Positions 1-10,249 of a stretch of DNA of 64,000 bases are shown in pieces. Below the pieces are notes generated by a model that saw only the letters and a program-made list of their open reading frames with translations, was not told the DNA's origin and ran no database searches. A program made the position numbers and the translations under genes. The stretch comes from Alsobacter metallidurans. GTDB taxonomy: Bacteria > Pseudomonadota > Alphaproteobacteria > Rhizobiales > Beijerinckiaceae. Numbering within the stretch: position 1 is the first letter of the stretch; each line of letters begins with the position of its first letter. The stretch lies in NCBI RefSeq assembly GCF_014636935.1, contig NZ_BMES01000002.1, positions 1,309,692 to 1,373,691 on the forward strand. The letters are read 5' to 3'.

Positions 1-366
1 CTGTTCATGCTCTACGCCGCCGGCAACTTCATCGAGTGCGGCATCGAGACGCCCTACCTGCAAATCGGCGAGCACAAATATGGCAAGCCGATCCTGGACC
101 GCGCCGTTACGTTCAACACCAGCCTGAACGACGCACTGAAGCTCGGCCTCATCTCGATGGATTCGACCATGCGGTCAAATCTTGGCGTCGGCCTGCCCAT
201 CGACATCGTCACCATGAAGCGCGATGCGCTGGAGCCCGACCTCGTGCACCGGATCGAGGCCGGCGAGCCCTATTTTCACGATCTGCGCGAGCGTTGGTCG
301 GCCGCTTTGCGGGCCGCTCATATCGCGATCCCACAACCGCCCTACCACGCAGGCCCGCGGCCCTGA
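1..366 (+). CDS. Proteasome-type protease, C-terminal part (window edge)
   Basis: The reading frame is already open at base 1 (it begins Leu-Phe before the first Met at base 7) and stops at 366, so only about 121 C-terminal residues are visible. The stretch YLQIGEHKYGKPILDR, followed by a segment with SMDSTMRSNLGVGLP, matches the end of the predicted proteasome-type peptidases (COG3484, Ntn-hydrolase fold, HslV relatives) as I know them. The nucleophile end of the protein lies outside the window, so activity cannot be judged. In alphaproteobacteria this gene often sits near transglutaminase-like and alpha-E genes, but that context is off the left edge. Confidence 0.8.
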   Translation: MFMLYAAGNFIECGIETPYLQIGEHKYGKPILDRAVTFNTSLNDALKLGLISMDSTMRSNLGVGLPIDIVTMKRDALEPDLVHRIEAGEPYFHDLRERWSAALRAAHIAIPQPPYHAGPRP

Positions 367-418
367 CAATTTCGTAAGGTCTTGATGCGATAACGGCTGC
401 TGTATTGGCCGGATCTGC

Positions 419-2650
419 ATGATGGCGTTGCGTATTTTTCGGCGAGGACCGGCGTCGGTGACGGCCCGCATCGTCTGGCCGGTCGCCGCCGTGCTGGTGT
501 CCCTGCTCGTGCTCGCGGTGGGCGGCATCATACTGGCCAGCCAGCGCGCCAACGAAATCGCCAATGATCGCCAGCGCTCCATGCTGGCCGCCGTTCTCGA
601 CGACGAAAAGGCCAAGGCGCTCCGCGATCTCGCGGTCACGATCTCGAGCTCGGACGCCATCGCGGCGCTTCAGCATCCCATGTCGGCCGAACGCGCTCAG
701 CGCTTCATCGGCGCCGCGCTGGAAACAGCCTATGGCTTCGACCAGTCTTTCGTGCTCACGCCCGAGAACGTCGTCGTCACCGGCCGGGTCGCGGGCGAGA
801 CCGGCGACCAGCGCCGATTTGCCGCCGTGCGCCCGGCCCTGAACGGCGTCATCCAGGTCGTGCGCGATCGGCTCGCCCGGATGGCGCTGCGCCGGGACCC
901 GACCGCCCTCACGCAGGACGAGACCGACGCCGCCGTGCTGCGCACCGGCGAAGCCCGCCTGATCTTCGACGGCGCCATCCTGCGCGTGGCCGCGGCCGTG
1001 GCGGCCCCGGCCCGCGAGGGCGACAGCGCCTTTGGCGGGCTTATCGCAGCCGCCTCGGTCCCACTCGGGCCCGCCGCCCTGGAGCGAATCGGCCGCGCGA
1101 GCGGACACGCCAACCTGCGCCTCGAAACCGTAGCCGCACAGGAGCAGGGTTTCCCGGTCGTCGACGAACAGGGCGCCGTGCGGGCCTATCTGGTCTGGCG
1201 CAAGGATCGGCCCGGCGACATCGTGCTCGAGCGCGTCCTGCCGGCGATCGTTGCGGCGCTGCTGGCGATCGGCCTGTTCTCGGTCTTCATGTTCAACCAT
1301 GTCCGCAAGGTGACGACCGAACTCGTCGCCCGCGAGGCGGAGGCCACACACCTCGCCAACCACGACCGCCTCTCGGGCCTGCCGAACCGCGCCTTCTTCA
1401 CCGACCGGCTCGATTCCGAGCTCGCCCGCTTCGCCACAACCGGCGAAGGGCTGGCGGTGCTGTTCCTGGACCTCGACAAGTTCAAGGACATCAACGACAT
1501 CCATGGCCACAGCGCCGGCGATACGCTGATCCGCATCGTCGCGCGCCGCCTTACGGGCGTGCTGCGCGGAGCCGACACGCTGGCGCGTTTCGGCGGGGAC
1601 GAGTTCGCGATCATCCAGACCGGCGTGCGCAGCGCGCATGATTGCGCCTCGCTCGCGCACCGGGTTCTGGACGCCATTCGCGAGCCCATCGAGCTCAATG
1701 GCGTGCTTGCGCATGTCGGTATATCGATCGGCATCGCGCTCGCGCCCGACAACGCCAATGAGCGCGACGTGCTGATGCGCCTCGCAGACGTGGCGCTCTA
1801 CCGCGCCAAGCGCGAGGGCCGGAACCGTTATTCGTTCTTCGAGGTCGGAATGGACGAGACCTTGCGCATGCGCAAGATCGTCGAGGAGGACCTGCGCCAC
1901 GCGCTGCAACGTGACGAGGTCAAGGTCGTCTACCAGCCGCAGTTCTCCGCCGATGGTCGCAAGATCCTGGGCGTCGAGGCGCTGGTGCGCTGGACGCACC
2001 CGGTGCACGGCGCAATTTCACCGGCGGACTTCATCCCGGTGGCCGAGCAGCGCGGCCTCATCGGACCGCTTGGCGAATACGTGCTGCGCCGCGCCTGCCA
2101 GGACGGCCGGCGTTGGAAGAACATCACCGTAGCGGTCAACGTCTCGCCGGTGCAGTTCCGCCAGAAGGACTTCGTCTCCACTGTGGCGCGGATCGTCCAG
2201 GAGGAAGAGATGGATCCCGCCCGGGTCGAGCTCGAACTCACAGAGGGCGTGCTCGTCGACGACGCCGACGCGGCCGAGAACGCCATGATGGAATTGCGGG
2301 CGCTGGGCCTGCGCTTCGCGCTCGACGACTTCGGCACCGGCTACTCGTCGCTGATCTACCTGCGCCGATTCGCTTTCGACAAGATCAAGATCGACCGCTC
2401 GTTCCTGGAGTCCATGGAGACCACCGGCGAGAGCGCCATCCTGGTGCATTCCTGCGTCCACCTGGGGCGCGCGCTGGGGCTGACCGTGACGGCCGAGGGC
2501 GTCGAGACCGCCGAGCAGCAGCGCTTTCTGCAGGCGGTTGGTTGCCACCAGCTGCAGGGGTTCCTGTTCTGCAAGCCGGTCAGTCCCGAGAAGATCGACG
2601 AACTCCTCGGCCTTGTCGCCGACGAGGGGACGATCAGCCGCTCGGCCTGA
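419..2650 (+). CDS. Membrane-anchored diguanylate cyclase/phosphodiesterase (GGDEF-EAL)
   Basis: The 743-residue protein should make and/or break cyclic di-GMP. A membrane segment lies at about residues 20-42, followed by a periplasmic sensor region of about 230 residues and a second membrane segment at about 272-292. The GGDEF motif is intact at residues 392-396, with an RxxD inhibitory site (RGAD) five residues before it. The EAL motif begins at residue 520 (EALVRW), and the downstream catalytic motifs NVSPVQF, ELTEGV, DDFGTGYSS and KIDRS are present. Both halves therefore look catalytically competent, which is known for a minority of such fusions; the net direction is not predictable from sequence. 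ATG 419 is followed by a second ATG at 422 and either could be used. The gene ends six bases from the convergent ExoD gene. Confidence 0.95.
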   Translation: MMALRIFRRGPASVTARIVWPVAAVLVSLLVLAVGGIILASQRANEIANDRQRSMLAAVLDDEKAKALRDLAVTISSSDAIAALQHPMSAERAQRFIGAALETAYGFDQSFVLTPENVVVTGRVAGETGDQRRFAAVRPALNGVIQVVRDRLARMALRRDPTALTQDETDAAVLRTGEARLIFDGAILRVAAAVAAPAREGDSAFGGLIAAASVPLGPAALERIGRASGHANLRLETVAAQEQGFPVVDEQGAVRAYLVWRKDRPGDIVLERVLPAIVAALLAIGLFSVFMFNHVRKVTTELVAREAEATHLANHDRLSGLPNRAFFTDRLDSELARFATTGEGLAVLFLDLDKFKDINDIHGHSAGDTLIRIVARRLTGVLRGADTLARFGGDEFAIIQTGVRSAHDCASLAHRVLDAIREPIELNGVLAHVGISIGIALAPDNANERDVLMRLADVALYRAKREGRNRYSFFEVGMDETLRMRKIVEEDLRHALQRDEVKVVYQPQFSADGRKILGVEALVRWTHPVHGAISPADFIPVAEQRGLIGPLGEYVLRRACQDGRRWKNITVAVNVSPVQFRQKDFVSTVARIVQEEEMDPARVELELTEGVLVDDADAAENAMMELRALGLRFALDDFGTGYSSLIYLRRFAFDKIKIDRSFLESMETTGESAILVHSCVHLGRALGLTVTAEGVETAEQQRFLQAVGCHQLQGFLFCKPVSPEKIDELLGLVADEGTISRSA

Positions 2651-2656
2651 GCGCTG

Positions 2657-3259
2657 TCAGAAAATCGCCGACGCGCTCGCGATGATGGCGAACAGGAAGC
2701 CAAGGCTCAGCACCGTCCCGACCAGGCCGAAGCAGAGGCCGGCGATCACCACGACGCCATCGCGCTCGACAAGGCCCAGGCCAACCAGCACCACCGCGAT
2801 CCCGAGCGGAATCTGACCGATGATCGGGGCGGCGAACACAAGCGCCAGCGCGAAGGCAAGCAACGCCGCCCCGACAAGTCGGAAAGCGACCGCGCGCTCA
2901 AAGAACGACAGGCGTGGCCGGGCGAAGCGTTCCAGCTTCCGCAACCACGGTACGGCGCGATCCACCGCCTTGCGGAGGTCGTGCAGCGCAATGGTGCGCG
3001 CCAGCAACCGATTCGGCAGCCACGGCGACGGCTGGCCGAGAATGATCTGCACCGCGACTGAGAGCAGCAGCAATCCGCATAACAGCGGAATGGGCGGCGG
3101 CATCGGCAGGCAGTTGGGCAGGCCAAGCACAACGATCAGCAGCGCATAGGCGCGCTCACCCAACACGTCCACGATGGCGCGCACGGGCACGCGATCGGTC
3201 CTGGCGTCCTCGACCAGCCGCACCAGAATATCGGACGTGCGTGACGTGCCTTGCCGCAT
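2657..3259 (-). CDS. exoD: ExoD family membrane protein
   Basis: This is a 200-residue membrane protein of the exopolysaccharide synthesis ExoD family. It shows the family opening (SDILVRLVED, then VLGERAYALLIVVLGLPN), the PMPPPIPLL proline-rich turn and three to four hydrophobic helices at the C-terminus. ExoD in rhizobia influences exopolysaccharide production and alkaline tolerance; its biochemical activity is unknown. The start at 3259 is chosen because GAAGG precedes it by five bases and because it gives the usual family length. An upstream ATG at 3412 would add 51 low-complexity, Arg/Pro-rich residues. It is convergent with the GGDEF-EAL gene. Confidence 0.85.
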   Translation of the reverse strand: MRQGTSRTSDILVRLVEDARTDRVPVRAIVDVLGERAYALLIVVLGLPNCLPMPPPIPLLCGLLLLSVAVQIILGQPSPWLPNRLLARTIALHDLRKAVDRAVPWLRKLERFARPRLSFFERAVAFRLVGAALLAFALALVFAAPIIGQIPLGIAVVLVGLGLVERDGVVVIAGLCFGLVGTVLSLGFLFAIIASASAIF

Positions 3260-3528
3260 GACGCCTTCGAGGGAGGGGCGGCCAGGGTCCGGCCGGGCGT
3301 CTGCATAGCGCAGGCCCGGCTCCCGGCCAAGCGCGGATAAGTCGTGGTCCAGCGGCGGGGCTCGCTCCGCGCGTCGGCCGAACCGGAGCACCCGGTCTGC
3401 CCAAGTGCTCATTCCAAACCGCTCATCGCCGGTTAGCCGATACGCAACGCATGAACCAACTCTCTCGGGCCGCAGCCCCGTATGCCCGCACCAACGCCTC
3501 TAATGTGGCGAATGCAGGGAGTGCACTT

Positions 3529-4287
3529 CTACAGCGCAGCCGACGCGCGGGCGAGATCTTGTCGCACCGCATGCGCGGCTGCCTGCAGCGCCGGATCGTC
3601 ACGCCTTCTCGGGCGCGCGGCTTGGATCGGCTGCGACACGCGCAACGTTCCGGGCGAACCACCCAGCGCGACGATCCGATCGGCGAGGTAAACCGCCTCC
3701 TCGATGTCATGAGTAACGAACAGCACTGTCTTTCCGGTGCGGTCGCGGATGCGCAGCAACTCGTCCTGCAAGCCCTCGCGCGTCATCGCGTCCAACGCGC
3801 TGAAAGGTTCGTCCATCAGCAGCACCTCGGGATCCACCGCCAGCGCGCGAGCGAGCGAAACGCGCTGGCGCTGGCCTCCCGAAAGCTCATGGGGAAAGCG
3901 GTCCGCGTAGGCGGCGAGGCCCACCAGCGAAAGCGCATCGGCGGCCTTCTTCAGCCGCTCGTTCTTGGGCAGGCTGGAGCGCTCCAGCCCGAACGCCACG
4001 TTGTCGAGCACGCGTCGCCAGGGCAGCAGGCGCCCATCCTGAAACACCAGCGCGACCGGGAGCACGGCGCCCGGCGCACCCGGCGCGACCCGCACGGTCC
4101 CGGCGCTCGGCCTGGCGAGCCCGGCGATGACGCGCAGCAGCGTCGACTTGCCGACGCCGGACGGCCCCACGATGGCGAGGAACTCGCCCCTGCCGACCGT
4201 AAGATCAAGGCCGCGCAGCACCTCGGTCCGGCGCCCGCCACGATCAAAGGCGAGACTGATGCCGGAAAGCTCGATCACGCTTTCCAT
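3529..4287 (-). CDS. ABC transporter ATPase, nitrate/sulfonate/taurine type
   Basis: The 252-residue ATPase has Walker A GPSGVGKST, signature LSGGQRQR and Walker B VLLMDEPFSALD, in a SsuB/TauB-like frame. The start at 4287 lies inside the end of the permease gene (13-base overlap), so the two are translationally coupled. A longer open frame extends upstream to 4746, but that part is out-of-frame permease DNA. It energises the importer encoded with the next two genes. The SsuB/TauB/NrtD/ThiZ families are not separable by these motifs, so the substrate stays unassigned. Confidence 0.92.
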   Translation of the reverse strand: MESVIELSGISLAFDRGGRRTEVLRGLDLTVGRGEFLAIVGPSGVGKSTLLRVIAGLARPSAGTVRVAPGAPGAVLPVALVFQDGRLLPWRRVLDNVAFGLERSSLPKNERLKKAADALSLVGLAAYADRFPHELSGGQRQRVSLARALAVDPEVLLMDEPFSALDAMTREGLQDELLRIRDRTGKTVLFVTHDIEEAVYLADRIVALGGSPGTLRVSQPIQAARPRRRDDPALQAAAHAVRQDLARASAAL

Positions 4288-5033
4288 GCGAGCACCCGGT
4301 TCTGCACGAGCACGAAAACGGTGTCGATCAGCCCATAGAGCCCCGCCATCGTGATCATGTAGACCACCACGATGTCGGTCGCGAGCAGGCTGGAAGCCTG
4401 CATCATGCGCTGGCCAAGGCCCGTGACGCCAAAGAGCTCCGCCGCCACCACGGCCATCCAGGCCTGCCCAAGCGCAGTGCGCAGCCCGGCCAGGATGCCG
4501 GGCGCCGCCGCCGGAAGGACGATCTTGACCAGCTTGGCCGGGGCTGAGCGGTAGCCATAGGCTTCCGCCAACTCCATGAGGTCGCGGTCCACCGCCCGCA
4601 CGGCGGCCAAAGTGGCGAAGTAGCAGATCCAGAACACCCCGACGCCGACGATGAACACCGCCCCGCCGGTCGACACGCCGAACCACAGGATCGCGAACGG
4701 CACCCAGGCGAGGCCCGGAATGGGGCGCAGCAGACGGACGATCCAAGCCACCAGCGCCTCGGCCGAGCGGCTGAGCCCCGTGACGATACCGAGGCCCACG
4801 CCCAGCACCGCGCCGCTGAGCAGCCCAAGCAGGTAATGCCCCAAGCTGGATTGCACCGAGGCGAGCCAGAACCCCGAGCGAATTTCGCTGATCAGCGCCG
4901 CCGGCAGCTGGCTCGGCGCAGGCAGCAGCATGGGCGGCAGCACGCCGGTGCGCACCAACCCCTCCCAGAGCAGCAGAAAAGCCCCGAGGCCAAGAGCCCC
5001 GAGGCCGATGGAACGCTGCGCGGTCAACATCAC
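4275..5033 (-). CDS. ABC transporter permease, nitrate/sulfonate/taurine type
   Basis: The 252-residue inner-membrane permease has about six hydrophobic segments. The EAA-type cytoplasmic loop is present (LMELAEAYG, then a stretch with VLPAAAPGILAGLRTALG), typical of SsuC/TauC-like proteins of the BPD_transp_1 family. It sits between the binding-protein gene (31 bases upstream) and the ATPase gene (overlapping), so the three form one operon read leftward. The substrate is not determined. Confidence 0.92.
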   Translation of the reverse strand: MMLTAQRSIGLGALGLGAFLLLWEGLVRTGVLPPMLLPAPSQLPAALISEIRSGFWLASVQSSLGHYLLGLLSGAVLGVGLGIVTGLSRSAEALVAWIVRLLRPIPGLAWVPFAILWFGVSTGGAVFIVGVGVFWICYFATLAAVRAVDRDLMELAEAYGYRSAPAKLVKIVLPAAAPGILAGLRTALGQAWMAVVAAELFGVTGLGQRMMQASSLLATDIVVVYMITMAGLYGLIDTVFVLVQNRVLAWKA

Positions 5034-5064
5034 CTTGCGCCAGGCTGGGCCGCCGAGCCGCGCC

Positions 5065-6096
5065 TCACCCCTGCATCGCCTTCTTGTAGAAGCTGCGGTC
5101 GAACAGGCCGTCCAGCGGATATTCCTTGTCGAGCGAGCCGAGTTTCACCTGGTACGCCTGCATCAGCCGGGTCGCGTCCACGATGGCGTCCGGATCGGCC
5201 ACGAACTTGGAGGACGGCGAGGTCAGCGCCGCCTTGATTGTGGCGGCGTCCACGATCCCCTTGCCAAGCATCGCCTCGATGTGAGGAGCGGCTTTGTCCG
5301 GGTTGGTTTTGATCAGCTCGACTGCCTTCACGACGCCATTCACGATCGTTTGCGCAGCGGCAGGGTCGCGGGCCAGGAAGTTGCCTGAGAACGCCACCAC
5401 GGTGCCGGGCTGGTGCGGGAACATCGCCCCGCCCAGCGCGATGATCTTCATGCGCGGATCGCGCTTGGTCACAATGGTGACGGCCGGCTCGCGGATCGTC
5501 GCGCCTTCCACTGCGCCGGTGAGCAACGCCTGCTGAGTGGCGTCGATGCCCATCGGGACGATCTCGGCGTCGGCCTTCTCAGCCTTTGCGACCTCCCAGA
5601 GCCAATGCTGCAATGTTGTGTTGGGCACCGACCCCGCCGGCTGGGTCGCAAGCCGCGCCGCCTTGCCGGTGGCCTTGCGGAAGTTGGCGAGGGCCTGGGC
5701 GGGCGAAACGCCGTCCTTGAATTCGGCCGCGAGCTTGCCGCCCGCCACCATGGACATTTCCTCGATGGCGGTCGCGGTCACGACCCGCACGTCGACGCCC
5801 TTGGCGCGCGCCACCGCGAGCGGGGCGACGCCGGCCACATAAACGTCCAGCGTACCGGACGCGAGGGCCTGGATCATGTTGGGCCCGGATTCAAAGGTGA
5901 CGAAGCTGAGCTCGAGGCCGGCCGCCTTGCCCCACCCCTCTCCGTTCATCACGATCGCGGGCGCGGCGCCCAGCACCGGGATGATCCCGACCCGGATCGG
6001 CGCCGCCGCGAGAGCAGGCCCGGCGCCGAAGCGCGCCAGAGCCGGCATCGCCAGCGCGGCGCCGGCGGCGGTCACGAATGTGCGGCGGTTGATCAT
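5065..6096 (-). CDS. ABC transporter substrate-binding protein (SsuA/NMT1-like), Tat-exported
   Basis: This is a 343-residue periplasmic binding protein. The N-terminus MINRRTFVT followed by a hydrophobic stretch and an ALAAA cleavage region is a twin-arginine signal with Arg4-Arg5. The mature part opens with IRVGIIPVLGAAPAIV and continues with a run containing SGPNMIQALASGTLDV, the layout of the SsuA/TauA/NMT1 fold. Family members bind taurine, alkanesulfonates, nitrate, pyrimidines or aromatic acids, and the ligand here is open. It is the first gene of the operon; a 7+5+7 inverted repeat lies 75-93 bases upstream of its start. Confidence 0.9.
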   Translation of the reverse strand: MINRRTFVTAAGAALAMPALARFGAGPALAAAPIRVGIIPVLGAAPAIVMNGEGWGKAAGLELSFVTFESGPNMIQALASGTLDVYVAGVAPLAVARAKGVDVRVVTATAIEEMSMVAGGKLAAEFKDGVSPAQALANFRKATGKAARLATQPAGSVPNTTLQHWLWEVAKAEKADAEIVPMGIDATQQALLTGAVEGATIREPAVTIVTKRDPRMKIIALGGAMFPHQPGTVVAFSGNFLARDPAAAQTIVNGVVKAVELIKTNPDKAAPHIEAMLGKGIVDAATIKAALTSPSSKFVADPDAIVDATRLMQAYQVKLGSLDKEYPLDGLFDRSFYKKAMQG

Positions 6097-6170
6097 CGGG
6101 CGCTCCCTGGGTCTGGCGTCTCGTGCCCGCTGATGTAGCGGGTCGGTCGCGCCAAAACAAGGATGTGCAC

Positions 6171-6189
6171 GTGAATTATATCAATTCAC
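6171..6189. promoter_or_regulatory. Perfect inverted repeat, candidate operator of the ABC importer operon
   Basis: The arms GTGAATT (6171-6177) and AATTCAC (6183-6189) are perfect complements around a five-base spacer. The site lies in an AT-rich patch of an otherwise very GC-rich region, upstream of the binding-protein start (6096). This is the shape of a dimeric repressor or LysR/GntR-type site. No regulator gene is adjacent. Confidence 0.45.
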
Positions 6190-6265
6190 ATCAAGCTACG
6201 TATTTATGTCGGATTGACATGGCCGTTCCTGCCAGCCGGGGAACCTCGTTCCCATCATGCCGCCG

Positions 6266-6553
6266 CTACTGCAGCAAGTACTCGCCGCTGGCAAGCCGCA
6301 GCTCCGCGGGCCTGATCAGCCGCGCATGCGCCACGCGCACCGAGTGGAGGGGGCCTTCCAGCGTGGTGCGCCAGAAAGTCAGGAACTTGTTCAGGGCCGG
6401 GAACTTGGGCGCGAGGTCATACTCCTGCCAGACGAAGGTCTGGAGCAACGAGGGATGATCCGGCAGGCAATACAGGATGTGAGCGGTCGTGAGGCCGTAG
6501 CCCTGCATCTGCTTGATGAAGTCCGCGTCGGACTGGCGTATCGTCGAACCCAT
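6266..6553 (-). CDS. usg: Usg family protein
   Basis: The 95-residue cytoplasmic protein matches the Usg family (first noted upstream of trpF in Caulobacter). Characteristic blocks are QMQGYGLTTAHILYCLPDHP, LLQTFVWQEYDLAP and GPLHSVRVAHARLIRPAE. No biochemical function is established for the family. The start at 6553 is well supported: AAGGAGG sits six bases upstream. An upstream ATG at 6598 lacks such a site. Here it is not linked to trp genes and stands alone behind a 21-bp near-perfect palindrome. Confidence 0.9.
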   Translation of the reverse strand: MGSTIRQSDADFIKQMQGYGLTTAHILYCLPDHPSLLQTFVWQEYDLAPKFPALNKFLTFWRTTLEGPLHSVRVAHARLIRPAELRLASGEYLLQ

Positions 6554-6640
6554 GGCGCCTCCTTCTCTCCAAGGATCGCCGGGGCCCCTCCCCGGCAAAC
6601 GGAGAACATGTGGACGAACCGAAGGTTCAAGATTCGGGCC

Positions 6641-6661
6641 GAAATGTAAATTTTACGTTTC
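6641..6661. promoter_or_regulatory. 21-bp near-perfect palindrome upstream of usg
   Basis: The core GTAAATTTTAC (6646-6656) is a perfect 11-bp palindrome. The symmetry extends to GAAA and TTTC at the outer ends, with a single mismatched pair (T6645/G6657). It lies about 90 bases upstream of the usg start in an AT-rich patch. It looks like a transcription-factor operator; I cannot name the factor. Confidence 0.45.
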
Positions 6662-6766
6662 TTGTCAGACACTTGGCAGCCATCGCGGGCGACTGCTGAC
6701 AGAAACCTGCCTGAACGGGTGAGCCATCCGGCCGCCCCATCCGTAAAGGGGCTGACCGCGAGGAAG

Positions 6767-6924
<158 letters not shown>

Positions 6925-6928
<4 letters not shown>

Positions 6929-7538
6929 GCCGGCGGAGCGACGTCGCGCAGCTTCGCCAGCGCGTCAGGCGTGTCCACGTCCAGCGCCACGGCGATGTCC
7001 GAAATCGGCGCCTCGATCACCTGGTCGCGGCGACGCTCCAACAGCTTCTTGGCGCCGGCGTCGCCCGTCAGGGCCGCAATTTCGGGAAACAGCGCCCGCG
7101 CGATGACGACCGGGTTGTGCCATTCGCCCCCGTGTACCGGCACGGCCGCAACGCTTCCGGGCGCGGCCTCAAACGCCGCGACCATGCGGCGGATCAGCGG
7201 CGCATCAACCAGCGGCATGTCGCCGAGCGCGACCACCACTCCATCAGCCGCCTCGGGAAGCGCCGCGACGCCCGCCTGCAGCGACGTGGACAGCCCATCG
7301 GCGTAACGCGGATTACGGACGAATTGCACGCCGAGCCCTTCCAGCGCGGCTTCGACGGCTTCGGCCTGATGGCCCGTCACCACCACCACCGGCGTCGCGC
7401 CTGACGCGACAGCGGCCTCCGCGGCGAGACGGACCAGCGGCTTGCCGTCATGCTCCAGAAGCAGCTTGTTGGGCCCGCCCATCCGGGTCGAGCGGCCCGC
7501 TGCGAGCACGATGGCGGCGATGCGGTCGAGCGAAGCGG

Positions 7539-7542
<4 letters not shown>
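6925..7542 (-). CDS. mocA: MocA-like nucleotidyltransferase (molybdenum cofactor maturation)
   Basis: The 205-residue protein has the MobA/MocA nucleotidyltransferase opening [20 protein letters not shown], the Asp-containing [10 protein letters not shown] and the HNPVV block. MocA adds CMP to molybdopterin to give the MCD cofactor of xanthine-oxidase-family enzymes, which fits its place as last gene of the cox operon. It overlaps the upstream molybdopterin-binding gene by four bases (ATGA). Related MobA-type proteins use GTP, but MobA belongs with DMSO-reductase-type enzymes, so MocA fits the context better. Confidence 0.88.
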
Positions 7543-8558
<1,016 letters not shown>

Positions 8559-8562
8559 CCGC

Positions 8563-9264
8563 TCAGGCCGCCGCCGCGGCGGCCTCTGGCTTGCGGCGCA
8601 AGGTGGCTGTGATCTCGCCCATGATCGAGAGCGCGATCTCGGCCGGACTGATCGCGCCGATCGCCAGGCCAATGGGCGCATGGATGCGCGCGATGTCGGC
8701 TTCCGTAAAGCCCGCCGCCATGAGTCGTTCCACCCGCCGGGCGTGAGTCTTTCGCGAACCAAGCGCGCCGACATAGAAGCACCGCGACTTCAGGGCATGC
8801 ACGAGGCCCGGGTCGTCGATCTTGGGATCGTGCGTCAGCGCCACGAAGGCCGTGTAGCGATCCACGCCGAGCTTCGGCAGCACGTCGTCGGGCCATTCGG
8901 CATAGACCGGCGCATCCGGGAAACGGTCCGCGGTCGCAAACGCAGTGCGCGGATCCACGATCGCGATATCGTGCCCGAGCAGCCGCGCGATGGGGACAAG
9001 CGCCTGGCTGATGTGCACCGCGCCCATGACGACGATGCGCACCGGCGGTGCCTGCACGGTGAGGAACACGTCGCCGGCCGGCGTCTCCGCCATGCCGCTC
9101 TTGCCCATGCGCAGCCGCTCGGCCAGTAGGCCTGCCAGCGGATCGGCGGCAAGGTCCGCTTCGCGGACCAGCCGCTGCTCGCCACTGGCGACATCGGTGA
9201 CCAGCACTGCGGCGCGGCGGGCTTCGCGCTCGGCGTTCAGGGCGGCGAGGATTTCGAGCTTCAT
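8563..9264 (-). CDS. XdhC family protein, C-terminal Rossmann domain type
   Basis: The 233-residue protein matches XdhC_C: a Rossmann segment RIVVMGAVHISQALVPIARL, then IAIVDPRTAF, LTHDPKIDDP, YVGALGSRKTHARR and the ending block PIGLAIGAISPAEIALSIMGE. XdhC-like proteins bind molybdopterin, help sulfurate it and hand it to xanthine-oxidase-family enzymes. The N-terminal XdhC_CoxI domain is encoded separately, two genes upstream, with a LysE gene in between. The C-terminus ends in a run of alanines. Confidence 0.9.
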   Translation of the reverse strand: MKLEILAALNAEREARRAAVLVTDVASGEQRLVREADLAADPLAGLLAERLRMGKSGMAETPAGDVFLTVQAPPVRIVVMGAVHISQALVPIARLLGHDIAIVDPRTAFATADRFPDAPVYAEWPDDVLPKLGVDRYTAFVALTHDPKIDDPGLVHALKSRCFYVGALGSRKTHARRVERLMAAGFTEADIARIHAPIGLAIGAISPAEIALSIMGEITATLRRKPEAAAAAA

Positions 9265-9277
9265 GGCCGTCTCCCGT

Positions 9278-9903
9278 TCAGTTGCGATCCAGCGCCAGGC
9301 GCGCGCCGAGCCCTATCAGCACCGCGCCGCCAACCGCCTTCATGACGGCCTGCACACGGCCGGCCTCCTTGATCCGCCGCGTGACCGCGGAAGCGAACAG
9401 CACCGTCATCACATCGGCCGACGAGAAGCTGAGATTGACGATAACGCCCAGGATCAGGAACTGCGCCCACACGGGCAGCGATCCCGCCGGGTCCACGAAT
9501 TGCGGCAGGAAGGCGATAAAGAAGATCGCCACCTTGGGGTTGAGTAGCTCCACCATGACGCTTTCCAGCAGCGCCCGTCGCACGCTCCTGGGCTGCACCG
9601 CCGGCGCCTCCACTAAGCCATGGCTCCTGATCATCCCAATGCCGAGCCACACCAGATAGGCCGCGCCGATCAGCTTCACGGCCGCATAGGCCTCCGGGAC
9701 GTGGGTGAACACGACCGAGAGGCCCAGCGCGGCCGCCAGCACGTGGGCGTAGCAGCCAAGGTGGATGCCGAGCACGGCCATGAACCCGCCGCGACGCCCG
9801 CGCGCCACCGTCTGGGCCGCTGTGTAGAGCAGCGCCGGGCCCGGCATGTAGGCGAAAACAGCCGTCGCGATCGCAAAGGCGACGAGCACGTCGAAGGACG
9901 CCA

Positions 9904-9904
<1 letters not shown>
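9278..9904 (-). CDS. LysE family amino-acid exporter
   Basis: This 208-residue, roughly six-helix inner-membrane protein has the LysE/RhtB marks: YMPGPALLYTAAQTVARGRR near the N-terminus and LLNPKVAIFFIAFLPQFVDP in the middle. Such proteins export amino acids or similar small solutes. The ATG at 9904 overlaps the stop of the XdhC N-domain gene (ATGA), so it is translated as part of the cox operon, where an amino-acid exporter has no obvious role. The upstream extension of the frame to 9946 is not needed. Confidence 0.88.
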
Positions 9905-10233
<329 letters not shown>

Positions 10234-10249
10234 TCTCCAACGCTCCTTT

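Noticed and set aside
209-2008. 599-codon open frame antisense to the GGDEF-EAL gene
   Set aside because: It is a shadow of high-GC codon bias. The sense strand has clear domains and the antisense translation has the low-complexity Arg/Ala/His composition of such shadows.
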